Source: Shewanella maritima
Lineage (GTDB): Bacteria > Pseudomonadota > Gammaproteobacteria > Enterobacterales > Shewanellaceae
Direction of reading: 5' to 3'
Length of the DNA: 64,000 nt
Assembly: GCF_004295345.1 (NCBI RefSeq)
Contig: NZ_CP036200.1
Coordinates: forward strand, 3,130,001-3,194,000
The position numbers and the translations under genes were made by a program. Below the pieces are notes generated by a model, which made no database searches, was not told the DNA's origin, and saw only the letters and a program-made list of their open reading frames with translations. Shown here piece by piece: positions 47,084 to 55,772 of the stretch. Position 1 is the stretch's first letter; every line of letters starts with the position of its first letter.

Positions 47084-47794
47084 TTAACTAAACGCCGCCA
47101 GCTTATCGGCGAGCAAATGCATTTGTTTGTTGCTGACGATTTCTACACTTTGCTGGGCGTGCATTGAGAAATACAACATAGCAGCGGCAACTTGTTGATG
47201 CTCAATGGGTTTGATTGTAAGCAACGGGCCGCGAAATATTGGGGCAAAGTAGCGTGATGCTGATTGACCTATATCTTCTAGTATTCTTGTTTCGCTGCGT
47301 TTTCCTATGAGTAAACTTGGCCGCAGTATCACTACATGTTGATAGCCAAGCGCTATTGCAGCTTGCTCCGTTTCCCCTTTGACTCGATTATAAAATACTT
47401 TTGACTCTGCGCTTGCGCCATGAGCGCTGACGAGCACCAGTTTATTAGCGTTTGGGTTCATTTGAATAACACGTGAAGCGATATCAATTATGGCTGTTTT
47501 ATCCACAGCAATGAATGCGTCTTGTGAGCCAGCTTGTTTAATGGTTGTACCTAAAGCGCAATACAGAGTGTCGATCGGCTCATCAAGCTCAAGATTGGGG
47601 AAGTCGGCTATTTCAGCTTTAATGAACACCACCAAAGTTTGTTGGGATTGTTTAAGTGCTTCAGCATACTGAGATAGCCATTGTGGTTGACGCCGGCCTA
47701 TGACAAACACGCATTTGTAGCGCTGTAGCTCAATAAGCATTTTTAACATGGCACTGCCAACCAAGCCTGTGGCACCAACAATTGCCGCATTCAT
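47084..47794 (-). CDS. NAD(P)-binding SDR-like protein
   Basis: A 236-residue Rossmann protein of the atypical short-chain dehydrogenase type (NAD(P)H-binding, related to HTATIP2/YbjT-like proteins). The N-terminus has the nucleotide loop GATGLVGSAMLKML (8-21), then VIGRRQPQ, and the C-terminal half carries YNRVKGETEQAA, the YxxxK catalytic pair, and RPSLLIGKRSETR. No membrane segment. Substrate unknown. It is leftward and alone. Confidence 0.82.
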   Translation of the reverse strand: MNAAIVGATGLVGSAMLKMLIELQRYKCVFVIGRRQPQWLSQYAEALKQSQQTLVVFIKAEIADFPNLELDEPIDTLYCALGTTIKQAGSQDAFIAVDKTAIIDIASRVIQMNPNANKLVLVSAHGASAESKVFYNRVKGETEQAAIALGYQHVVILRPSLLIGKRSETRILEDIGQSASRYFAPIFRGPLLTIKPIEHQQVAAAMLYFSMHAQQSVEIVSNKQMHLLADKLAAFS

Positions 47795-48055
47795 AGATTA
47801 CCTTTTGTGTTTCTGTACTCAAGATGCAAATTTTAAGCTCTGTTTGCTGCTAATTAAATATGATCTTTCATAATAGCTTTGTTAGCTTAGATGCAACGCT
47901 TTTAATCTAGAGCCTATCACTAAACTCAAGTGCTCTTGCAGCTCTTAGGAGTAGCGCTTGCGTCGCGGTCAGCCGCATTCGTGAATTTAAATGCTCATTC
48001 AAACTTAAAACACTGATTTCAGATAACAACAAAGCAAGATAAACAAGGAATTGTC

Positions 48056-48727
48056 ATGAGTGAACAACACTTACCGCTAACGGACTTTATTGAGTACCCG
48101 CAAGATGAAATGATCAAACGTGCCGAGGAAAACTATCAGCAGGTTAAGCGTCGTCATTCTATTCGTAAGTTTTCAGATCGTGCGGTACCACAAGAGATTA
48201 TCGAGCAATGTATTCTAGCGGCTGGTACTGCGCCCAATGGGGCTAATCACCAGCCGTGGCATTTTGTGGCAATCAATAACCCTAGCGTGAAGTCGCAGAT
48301 TCGTGAGCAAGCAGAAGCGATTGAGCAAGCCTTCTATGGTGGCCGGGGTGGTGAAGAGTGGTTAGATAACTTAAAGCCTTTAGGCACCAATGCCAACAAG
48401 CCCTATTTAGAGCATGCCCCTTGGTTAATTGCCGTGTTTACTAAAAAGCGCAGTGAAGATAATGGGGAGCAAAAGCAAAATTATTATGTGCATGAATCCG
48501 TAGGTATAGCGACCGGCTTTTTACTGCAAGCGTTGCACAATGCAGGCCTTGGCACCTTAACCCATACGCCAAAACCGATGAGCTTTTTATCGAAAGTGTG
48601 CGGTCGCGATAACGATAATGAGCGCCCATACATGCTGATTGTTGCTGGCTACCCCGCTGAAGATGCCACTGTGCCAGCACATGCGCTTGAGAAAAAATCG
48701 TTAGAAGAAATCTGTGACTTTTTATAG
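48056..48727 (+). CDS. Nitroreductase-family flavoprotein, iodotyrosine-deiodinase-like
   Basis: A 223-residue FMN-dependent nitroreductase-fold enzyme. The FMN-binding start RRHSIRKFSDRAVP (32-45) and AAGTAPNGANHQPWHFVAIN (55-74) match the iodotyrosine deiodinase (IYD) subgroup. The three residues that hold the halotyrosine zwitterion in IYD are present in the right spacing: E90, Y94 and K115 (E-x3-Y, then 20 residues to K). The GTPs/halide-type lid segment between Y94 and K115 (GGRGGEEWLDNLKPLGTNAN) has a normal length. Reductive dehalogenation of halotyrosines is therefore plausible, not shown. It precedes a membrane protein on the same strand. Confidence 0.85.
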   Translation: MSEQHLPLTDFIEYPQDEMIKRAEENYQQVKRRHSIRKFSDRAVPQEIIEQCILAAGTAPNGANHQPWHFVAINNPSVKSQIREQAEAIEQAFYGGRGGEEWLDNLKPLGTNANKPYLEHAPWLIAVFTKKRSEDNGEQKQNYYVHESVGIATGFLLQALHNAGLGTLTHTPKPMSFLSKVCGRDNDNERPYMLIVAGYPAEDATVPAHALEKKSLEEICDFL

Positions 48728-48874
48728 CTGCTCAAGCCGTTGGCTGTGACAGGTTTCAATTGGCTTATAAAGCCAGTGGGAACATAAGGAATAGTCACAG
48801 CTAAAAGGGCAAGCAAGGGGCAAAAGCTAGAGTCAGCAGCTAGAAACAAGAGCCAAGAGCCACAAGGAGGAGTC

Positions 48875-49867
48875 ATGAACTTAAGCCTGATAACCAGTCA
48901 TAACCGAGAGCGGCTACCTTTGCTAGTTTTGGCTGTGATAAGTCTGTTTTGGAGCTACTTCTACCTGGCTGATAGTGCGTTAAATGACTTTGGTCAGGAT
49001 AGACCTGAATGGCTGCTATTAGTCGATGTGTTTATTACTGTGCCTTTGGTTTGCTTTGTTTATATTCGTGACACTAAGCAGGCAGCCCTTAAGGTATTGG
49101 TATACTGCTCGCTGCTAGTTTTGCTTGGTAGCTTTATTATTCCTGAAACTGAGAAACGTATCTGGCCTTGGTTTGAGTCACTGCGATACGCGCTCGTTGC
49201 TGGTTTTGTGTTGTTAGAACTGCTCAGTATTGCAACTGTGGTGTGGGCGATCAAAGCTGCGTTTATTCGCGAACAAGATTTAGATCAAGCAATCAAAGAT
49301 TCTATCTGCCGCTATTTTTCCGCTGTGCCAGAGGCCGTGGGGCGTTTGCTGATGGTGGAAACCAGAGTATGGAGTTACCTGTTGTTCGCTCATAAGGTTA
49401 AGCCGCAGCACTTTGAAGGTGAGTGGCATTTTTACAGTGATTTAAAAGATGGTACTCAATCAAATCAACTTGGTTTTATCATGATTATGTTGTTTGAGCT
49501 GCCAATTGTGCACTTGTTACTTCACTATATGGTTTCGCCTTGGGCTGCCACAGTCGTTAGCGTATTAACCTTGATTGGTATGGTATTTTTTATTGCCGAA
49601 TATCGCGCACTAGGCAAGCGGCCGGTATCGCTAAAACGCGACAAATTGATTGTGCGTTACAGTGTGTGGAACCCTCAATACATAGCTTATGAAGATATTG
49701 CCGAGATTAATCTTAATAAGGAGTATATAAAACGCGGCAAAGGTATTAAGCGTTACAACCTGACCGGCGCACCCAATGTTGAATTGGTTCTTAACTCTGG
49801 CGACAAGGTGTATTTAGGCGTTAACAACCCTAGCTCACTTGTCGACGCGCTTAATCATTTGCGCTAA
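48875..49867 (+). CDS. Membrane protein with C-terminal PH-like domain, unknown
   Basis: A perfect AAGGAGG four bases before the ATG fixes the start. The 330-residue protein has six hydrophobic segments (about 15-34, 49-64, 72-90, 110-130, 205-225 and 229-248) and a C-terminal cytoplasmic domain of about 80 residues whose pattern (LKRDKLIVRYSVWNPQYIAY, then a strand VELVLNSGDKVYLGV) is that of a bacterial PH-like domain. I do not recognise a named family. It lies about 150 bp after the nitroreductase gene and may belong with it. Confidence 0.75.
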   Translation: MNLSLITSHNRERLPLLVLAVISLFWSYFYLADSALNDFGQDRPEWLLLVDVFITVPLVCFVYIRDTKQAALKVLVYCSLLVLLGSFIIPETEKRIWPWFESLRYALVAGFVLLELLSIATVVWAIKAAFIREQDLDQAIKDSICRYFSAVPEAVGRLLMVETRVWSYLLFAHKVKPQHFEGEWHFYSDLKDGTQSNQLGFIMIMLFELPIVHLLLHYMVSPWAATVVSVLTLIGMVFFIAEYRALGKRPVSLKRDKLIVRYSVWNPQYIAYEDIAEINLNKEYIKRGKGIKRYNLTGAPNVELVLNSGDKVYLGVNNPSSLVDALNHLR

Positions 49868-49880
49868 TTGCTTTGGTATT

Positions 49881-49922
49881 TGTCTTAGTACTTGTCTTAA
49901 GTACTTGGCTTAAGTACTTGTC
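49881..49922. repeat. Three imperfect copies of a 14-bp repeat
   Basis: Units TGTCTTAGTACTTG, TCTTAAGTACTTGG and CTTAAGTACTTGTC lie head to tail in the gap before kynA. Only a short degenerate array, no known role. Confidence 0.6.
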
Positions 49923-50163
49923 ATGGTCATTGGTAGCGATGACCGCCAATTCCCCTATGCTTTCACTCATCAAAAGGCCTATAGCCTGTAAAACTTAGCT
50001 GACAGCCAATGTTTGCCTAAGTTATGAAGATGTCATGGTGCGTGATAATTTAGGCGCATGAACAATGCGCCTAATTCCTTTTAAGCTATCTATCAATAGC
50101 GAATACAAAAATAATAATCTGGTGCGCATTGACCTATACGCATACTACAAGGAGTAGCAGAAC

Positions 50164-51063
50164 ATGGCGTGCCCTCTTGGTCATAAGTCAGCCCCTACAA
50201 GCGATGCCGCATCATCAGCCTCGCAACCTACAGCTAATTTTCGTGAGATGGAAGCTTCTATCCACACCGATTTTAAAGACGATATGTCTTATGGCGATTA
50301 CCTCAGTCTTGAGCAAATTTTATCGGCGCAGCATCCACTGTCAGATCAGCACGATGAAATGCTGTTTATTGTTATCCATCAAGCGAGTGAATTATGGCTA
50401 AAGCTTGCCGGACATGAGCTTACTTGCGCCGTAGGTAACTTGCAGCGCGGTGAGTTTGGTCATGCATTTAAGGTGATCTCACGAGTCAAACAAATCCTCA
50501 ATCAGCTGACACAATCTTGGAATATTTTGGCGACACTCACGCCAGTTGATTACTTAAAATTCCGTGATGCTCTAGGTCATTCGTCAGGTTTTCAGTCGTA
50601 TGGCTACCGTAAAATCGAGTTCTTGCTTGGTAATAAAAATTCGCAGTTACTAGAGGTGCACAAGAGTAATGACGTCATTTATCAAGAGCTAAAACAAGTG
50701 CTTGAAGCCCCAAGTCTGTATGACGTGTGCATTGCAACTCTCAAGCAAAAAGGCTTTGCAATTGATGATAAGCAATTGAACCGTGATGTGACTCAGCCTT
50801 ATCAAACCAATGCCTCAGTGCTTGAAGCTTGGAAAGGTGTGTACTTAAACGCAGATGAGCATTTTGAACTGTATGAGCTGGCAGAAAAGCTGGTGGATAT
50901 TGAAGATAGTTTCCAACAATGGCGCTTTAAACACATGTACACAGTGCAGCGCATTATTGGTAATAAAGCGGGCACAGGTGGTTCATCGGGTGTTGAGTTC
51001 TTGAAGAAGTCGCTGGATATCAGTTTCTTCCCCGAGTTATTTGAGCTGCGTACTCAGTTGTAA
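50164..51063 (+). CDS. kynA: Tryptophan 2,3-dioxygenase
   Basis: KynA opens the indole ring of tryptophan to N-formylkynurenine with a b-type haem and O2. The 299-residue protein has the haem/substrate segments MLFIVIHQASELWLKL (about 60-75), GHSSGFQSYGYRKIEFLLGN near 138-157 and MYTVQRIIGNKAGTGGSSGV near 259-278. AAGGAG eleven bases upstream supports the ATG. It starts a tryptophan-catabolism pair with the PLP enzyme downstream; the formamidase that would link them is not in the window. Confidence 0.95.
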   Translation: MACPLGHKSAPTSDAASSASQPTANFREMEASIHTDFKDDMSYGDYLSLEQILSAQHPLSDQHDEMLFIVIHQASELWLKLAGHELTCAVGNLQRGEFGHAFKVISRVKQILNQLTQSWNILATLTPVDYLKFRDALGHSSGFQSYGYRKIEFLLGNKNSQLLEVHKSNDVIYQELKQVLEAPSLYDVCIATLKQKGFAIDDKQLNRDVTQPYQTNASVLEAWKGVYLNADEHFELYELAEKLVDIEDSFQQWRFKHMYTVQRIIGNKAGTGGSSGVEFLKKSLDISFFPELFELRTQL

Positions 51064-51112
51064 TCGCTGCCATTAGCACATAGCTATGAACCATATAAAT
51101 AGGGAATTATCC

Positions 51113-52306
51113 ATGCCAAGATTAACCGCTGAGCAGCTACAGGCTCACTATAGCGACTTTAATGTTAGCGAGCGTATTTTACTCTCAGGCCATTCACATC
51201 AAGCTTGGCCTGATGTTGCCCGTCAAGGTGTACTACAGTGCTATGACGATGCGGCCAAACATGTTGATGAAAAGTGGGGCGCAGCGCTTGCTAAGGCTGA
51301 TGAAGTGCGTGACTTTTATCGCACACTAATGGGCGAGGCTAATGGCCAAATTGCGCTAGGCTCATCAACCCATGAGTTGATATTGCGCTTTATGTCAGAC
51401 CTTGATTATTTCAAGCAAGCCAAAGCCAGTTCACGACCGCTGAAAATCGTCACTACAGATAGCGAGTTTCATTCGCTGCGCCGTCAATTGCAGCGTCTAC
51501 AAGAGTTAAACTGCCAGATTGACGTTGTGCCGGTTGAGCCTAGTGACACACTGGCTATGCGGGTGATTGATAAGCTAGACAATCAAACCGATGCTGTGAT
51601 GTTATCGGCAGTGTTCTTTAATTCAAGCCAGATTTTTTATGATGTGGGCCAGGTTGCTAAAGCGGCTCACAATCTGAATATTCCTTGTTTAGTTGATGCT
51701 TATCATGCTCTCAACGTGGTGCCGTTTAACCTGCAAACCTGGGAGCTAGAAAGCGCCTTTGTGGTTGGTGGCGGTTATAAATACTGTCAGGCGGGTGAAG
51801 GCAATTGCTTTATGCGTATTCCTGCTGACTATCAGGGGAGCCCTGTTATCACAGGTTGGTATGCAGAGTTTGATGTGCTTGATCAAGCGCCTGGCAAAGT
51901 GGGTTATGGTGCAGGGCAAGCAGCATTTGCAGGCTCAACTTACGACCCTACAAGTCACTACCGCGCAGCGGCTGTGTTCGACTTTCTAACTGAGCAGCAG
52001 CTTGATGATATTGAGCTAAGACAAATTAATCAGGCGCAAATTAAACGCTTGTGGCAGGGTATTGAGGCAATCGGTGAGAGCCGCAGTGGTTTGCTTTTGC
52101 CAAAACATAGCCTAGGTGATAACGCAGGTTTCTTGTCACTTACCACACCAAAAGCCGCGCAGTGGGTGAAGCTGCTGGCGCAAAATAATGTATTAACCGA
52201 TAGCCGCGGCGATCAATTGCGTTTAGGTACAGCACCTTATATCACCGATACGCAAATCGATACCGCGCTAAATACCATAGAGTCATTGGCGCCAAAGTTG
52301 GTTTAA
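51113..52306 (+). CDS. Kynureninase-like PLP-dependent enzyme
   Basis: The ATG at 51113 has GGGAA seven bases upstream; a longer frame begins at 51086. The 397-residue protein is fold-type I, class V aminotransferase family. The aspartate that binds the PLP ring nitrogen is in VDAYHAL (D195) and the Schiff-base lysine in GGGYKYCQAGEG (K223). Spacing and the following GWYAEFDVLDQ and GSTYDPTSHYRAA segments are kynureninase-like, and kynA lies directly upstream, so cleavage of kynurenine to anthranilate and alanine is the best guess. A related selenocysteine- or cysteine-lyase-type activity cannot be ruled out from sequence. Confidence 0.82.
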   Translation: MPRLTAEQLQAHYSDFNVSERILLSGHSHQAWPDVARQGVLQCYDDAAKHVDEKWGAALAKADEVRDFYRTLMGEANGQIALGSSTHELILRFMSDLDYFKQAKASSRPLKIVTTDSEFHSLRRQLQRLQELNCQIDVVPVEPSDTLAMRVIDKLDNQTDAVMLSAVFFNSSQIFYDVGQVAKAAHNLNIPCLVDAYHALNVVPFNLQTWELESAFVVGGGYKYCQAGEGNCFMRIPADYQGSPVITGWYAEFDVLDQAPGKVGYGAGQAAFAGSTYDPTSHYRAAAVFDFLTEQQLDDIELRQINQAQIKRLWQGIEAIGESRSGLLLPKHSLGDNAGFLSLTTPKAAQWVKLLAQNNVLTDSRGDQLRLGTAPYITDTQIDTALNTIESLAPKLV

Positions 52307-52330
52307 TCGTTTGCTGTCGCATTGTTAATC

Positions 52331-52546
52331 TTAAACCCAACCTTGACGCCATAAGGTTGGGTCTTTTAGTTGTCGCCAATCAATTGCTAATTCTTCAGCG
52401 TTATACTCTGCACGCAATATACACAAGCTGACTTTTTGGTCTTCGTCATATTCAACCTGACAAACACTGAAGTGTTTGAGTTTGTTAACCGGTTTAGAAG
52501 CGGTCCATTTACTATTGAGAAGTTTTTTAGGGTGGACTGGATTCAT
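52331..52546 (-). CDS. TIGR02450-family Trp-rich small protein
   Basis: A 71-residue protein matching the TIGR02450 family of small conserved proteins: it opens MNPVHPKKLLNSKWTASKPV and ends DWRQLKDPTLWRQGWV, with three tryptophans and a cysteine-containing middle (VSLCILRAEYN). Function unknown. Its 3' end overlaps the kynU terminator stem. It is antisense to no other gene and stands alone. Confidence 0.85.
   Translation of the reverse strand: MNPVHPKKLLNSKWTASKPVNKLKHFSVCQVEYDEDQKVSLCILRAEYNAEELAIDWRQLKDPTLWRQGWV
52335..52367. terminator. Terminator of the kynurenine gene pair, overlapping the next gene
   Basis: ACCCAACCTT (52335-52344) pairs with AAGGTTGGGT (52353-52362), followed by CTTTT on the plus strand. 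The same bases encode the last residues (RQGWV) of the converging Trp-rich gene. Confidence 0.75.
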
Positions 52547-52588
52547 GAATGTACCTCTTTTTCAATTAATGCCAGTTTCATTCAGACA

Positions 52589-52618
52589 TAAAAAAGTGCT
52601 TGCTGGGTGGGCAAGCAC
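52589..52618 (-). terminator. Terminator after the DUF4397 lipoprotein gene
   Basis: GTGCTTGC (52596-52603) and GCAAGCAC (52611-52618) form a stem; on the minus strand a T run follows. It lies about 210 bp after the lipoprotein stop, beyond a stretch without features. Confidence 0.75.
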
Positions 52619-52827
52619 AAAGGTGATGATTAATGACGTCTGCTCAGAGCGAGGTATTAGTTTGCCTTTAATGACGAGTACAACCAAAAGTACTGTGCGA
52701 ACAAAACTTATTACGTTTGTACTTAACATTGAGATCAAGTAAAACTAATACCAATCGCCAAAACAAATTAACTCAAGGTTCAAATTGAATAATCATCAGC
52801 AGGGAACTTTACAAAAGTCTCCTAGAG

Positions 52828-54201
52828 CTACATCTCAGCGTTAAAGTCATCAAGCAAGATCACACCAAATGGTGCACCACCGCCCATGTTATCAACTGCT
52901 GCAACACCATAAATGCCGCCAGCTTCAAGCGTGACATCAAGTGGACCAATTGCGACTGTTTTAGTGCCGGCAACGGCGACTGAAATTGTGTAGTTGCCCG
53001 GTGCAATTGAAAGGCTACCTGACGCCATTTTAAAAGGTACTGAGGTTAGCGCTGGTGTCGCCTCTGAAATGTCAGCTGAATCTGTTAGATAAATATCGAC
53101 TTCTGGTGCGCTGTAAGCACTATGAAGTACATTAAGCTTAGCTTCAGTAGCAACGCGGCGAGTGTCTTCCATCAGCACTAGCGGTTCAATCATGTCATCA
53201 GACAGTGAGCCAACTGCAAAGGCGCTGTAGCTCATGCCAATCATCGGCTCGATTGGCGCTTTATCGATGACCACTACGCTATTGTCGGCGTCGGCTGCAA
53301 CTGTCACTGTGTGCATGCCCTCTGGGATATTCACATATGGAGTGAACGCTTTGAACGCCAACATATCAACCGCTGGAGAGGTCGCGTCATCTAAAAATAC
53401 GTCAACTTCAGGCGCATCAGCAACCGCGTGAATAACACGTAAATCAGCGCCGCTGTTTGCATCGTTCACAATAACTTGGCCTTCAACTAATGCGATGTGC
53501 AGGGCTACTGGTGCATCACCTGACCAGGTATTGGTGATGGCACTGACGAGATAATCTGTCATATCACCAAGAGTAATAGTGCCAGAGTCGTAAACTACAT
53601 CTTTCATGCCTGAAGCCGTGATACGGATTTGATAGTCACCCGTTGCTAGCTCTAATTGTTCGCTATTGTCCATGTAGTTAGCGCTGAGTGTTGGCGACAT
53701 CATGTCGATATCTGCACCTGGCTCAGTTACGTAAATGTCGACTAGACCAACATCTGCCGCGGCGTGAAGCACTTGAACGCGAGCATAACCGCTAGCGATG
53801 GCTGCCATTGGGTTAGCGATGAGTTTTAACGCTAAAGTTTCTTCTGCCACACTACCAACAGCTACGGCGGTGTATTCCATATCCGCTTCTGTACTTAGAT
53901 TAGTCTCAAGTACCGTTGCCGTGGTTCCGTCAGCAAGAATCGCATCTACGTCAATATCATAAGTCGCTGTATCGACTTGGATAAGTCCACTCGACATAGC
54001 GTAATCGACATCTGCAAGTAATTGACTACCATTGACGTTTACATTGACCTTTGGTGCATCGCTACCAGCATGAATGACTCTCACATAAGCCATTGTCTGC
54101 GGTTCGTCTTGTTCAATTGTAATTACGTCGTTGTCGTCATCGCTACAACCTGCAAGCGCGATAAGTGAAGCAGCTAGTGCAATTGGGTAAATCCGTTTCA
54201 T
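52828..54201 (-). CDS. DUF4397-repeat surface lipoprotein
   Basis: A 457-residue exported lipoprotein: signal peptide with lipobox ALAGC (cysteine 19), an acidic linker (SDDDNDVITIEQDE), then four tandem DUF4397-like repeats of about 105 residues. Each begins with a short strand plus H-A/S motif: YVRVIHAGSDAPKV (about 39), RVQVLHAAADVGLV (about 143), DLRVIHAVADAPEV and KLNVLHSAYSAPEV. The overall composition is acidic and alanine-rich. DUF4397 proteins are found at bacterial surfaces and have no established role. It lies alone; a 9-bp palindrome sits upstream. Confidence 0.86.
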   Translation of the reverse strand: MKRIYPIALAASLIALAGCSDDDNDVITIEQDEPQTMAYVRVIHAGSDAPKVNVNVNGSQLLADVDYAMSSGLIQVDTATYDIDVDAILADGTTATVLETNLSTEADMEYTAVAVGSVAEETLALKLIANPMAAIASGYARVQVLHAAADVGLVDIYVTEPGADIDMMSPTLSANYMDNSEQLELATGDYQIRITASGMKDVVYDSGTITLGDMTDYLVSAITNTWSGDAPVALHIALVEGQVIVNDANSGADLRVIHAVADAPEVDVFLDDATSPAVDMLAFKAFTPYVNIPEGMHTVTVAADADNSVVVIDKAPIEPMIGMSYSAFAVGSLSDDMIEPLVLMEDTRRVATEAKLNVLHSAYSAPEVDIYLTDSADISEATPALTSVPFKMASGSLSIAPGNYTISVAVAGTKTVAIGPLDVTLEAGGIYGVAAVDNMGGGAPFGVILLDDFNAEM

Positions 54202-54270
54202 GGGATAATTCCTCTTAAAGGCTTGTTTAAGCCATTGGTTGAAAATCGTCGAGGAATCTATACGCCTTGG

Positions 54271-54291
54271 TTTTTTGAAAAGTTCAAAAAA
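54271..54291. promoter_or_regulatory. Perfect palindrome upstream of the DUF4397 gene
   Basis: TTTTTTGAA and TTCAAAAAA (54271-54279 and 54283-54291) flank AAG. It lies about 70 bp upstream of the lipoprotein start and could be an operator; no regulator is identified. The whole gap 54202-54515 holds nothing else obvious. Confidence 0.35.
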
Positions 54292-54515
54292 TCTACATAC
54301 TTGTTCGATCTAGGTGTTAATTAGGCCGTATTGAAGTTAATAAAAAACCTTAGCAATGAGTCGCTTGTGATAAACTTGAACTTGCTGAAATTTGTTGATT
54401 ATCGCCTTTGTTTAATACAGCTTTTTGTTGTTTGGTTTATTGTTATCAGGTTTTGGTTACTTGATTTTTGTTACTTGTATTTTGTAACTTTTTTATGTTG
54501 TTGAAGGGAATAACC

Positions 54516-55652
54516 TTGCCGCACTCTAGTTTGAATCAGTCAGCTAAGCGATACCGTGTTGCCAGTATTAATCTGTTTAATTTTATTGAGCCACCGGCAG
54601 CGTTTTATGACTTTGAAAACATCTATACCCAAGCGCAGTGGCAGGGTAAGTTAGCCTGGTTCTCTGATTGGGTAACGTCAGCAAACCCAGACATGATTGG
54701 CTTTCAAGAAGTGTTTAGCCCGCAGGCGTTAGCAGCCTGGGCAAAAGACAATGGTTACCCGCATTTTGCAGTAATTGATGAGCCAACATTGGTGAATGAT
54801 TACACCTACAAAAGCCCTGTGGTGGCGTTTGCATCGCGCTTTCCTATCACCGACTTTGGCGAGGTTAGTATTGATAAGGATGCCTGCGAGCTAATGGGAT
54901 TAAGCCGTGATTTTAGCTTTAGTCGCAGACCACTCAGGGCAACGGTTGAACTGCCAGAATTTGGCGCGCTTGATTGCTATGTTATCCACTTTAAATCTAA
55001 GCGGAATCAATTAGATGATAACCTCGAATATCGAAGTTCGATGACTGGTACTGCGGAGTTTGTTGCTAAACAAGTACTTGGGAAATGGGGCGCAAGCCTG
55101 CAGCGTGGCAGTGAGGCAACAGCGCTTTATTATGCCATGCTCGCACGCCGTTTTGAGTCGACAAATCCGTATGTATTGATGGGCGATTTTAACGACAAGC
55201 TGGCCAGTGATTTGTTTTCGGCTTTTCGGCAATCGCAGCGAATTTTCCGCAGTGATATTAGTGATGCAAACCTTGCTAAACAGTCAGATACCGAGCTTAA
55301 AGCGAGTCTGCAGCAGTTTGCGGTGTTTGATAGTTACGAGCTGCATTTCCAAGGAGCGAGATGTAATAAAACTCTGGCGCAGGATGAGTTTGAAACTAGC
55401 CTTGATGAGCTTAATCAGCTTGAGTCACATAGTGCTTCCCAGCGCAGTGCAACGCACTACTACGGTAATGTCGGCTCGGTGTTAGATTACATTTTAGTGT
55501 CGAGCGAGTTTAATCCTGCTGCACTGCAAAATCTTGCTCAGGTGGTGGATTATCAAACCTTTGATCGTCATTTGATTAAGCCTGATTATGAGCGCGATAA
55601 AGACAGTACCGATCACGCTCCGGTGATGATGACTTTTGAGCTTAGGCGCTAG
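54516..55652 (+). CDS. Endonuclease/exonuclease/phosphatase-family protein
   Basis: A TTG start at 54516 is chosen: AAGGGA lies six bases upstream. Alternative starts are an ATG at 54495 and a TTG at 54468, both with poor ribosome sites. With this start the protein has 378 residues and no signal peptide. The EEP catalytic motifs are present: IGFQEVFS (about 59-66), VIHFKSKR, LMGDFNDK and the terminal STDHAPVMMTFEL; SVLDYILVSS holds the conserved aspartate. Family members cleave DNA, phosphoinositides or other phosphodiesters; the substrate is not clear. Confidence 0.85.
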   Translation: MPHSSLNQSAKRYRVASINLFNFIEPPAAFYDFENIYTQAQWQGKLAWFSDWVTSANPDMIGFQEVFSPQALAAWAKDNGYPHFAVIDEPTLVNDYTYKSPVVAFASRFPITDFGEVSIDKDACELMGLSRDFSFSRRPLRATVELPEFGALDCYVIHFKSKRNQLDDNLEYRSSMTGTAEFVAKQVLGKWGASLQRGSEATALYYAMLARRFESTNPYVLMGDFNDKLASDLFSAFRQSQRIFRSDISDANLAKQSDTELKASLQQFAVFDSYELHFQGARCNKTLAQDEFETSLDELNQLESHSASQRSATHYYGNVGSVLDYILVSSEFNPAALQNLAQVVDYQTFDRHLIKPDYERDKDSTDHAPVMMTFELRR

Positions 55653-55772
55653 CGTTTGTACCAATAGCCTTTCACAACGCCGCTGTCCTCCAGTGCCTTT
55701 AATCAAGCGCTATTAATTAAGATCCTTTAAGAAAGCCCTTCAATCATACGCCGTAAAACTCGTAGCTACAGC

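Noticed and set aside
47890..48010. Possible palindromic structure before the nitroreductase gene
   Set aside because: Only short partial arms could be matched, not enough to call an element.
52476..52742. Plus-strand open frame of 88 codons
   Set aside because: It overlaps the start of the Trp-rich gene on the other strand and the lipoprotein terminator, with no domain.
52744..52760. Partial ATACCAAT sequence like the end of the dbpA-linked element
   Set aside because: No inverted partner was found within the next 100 bp, so it is only a half-site or chance.
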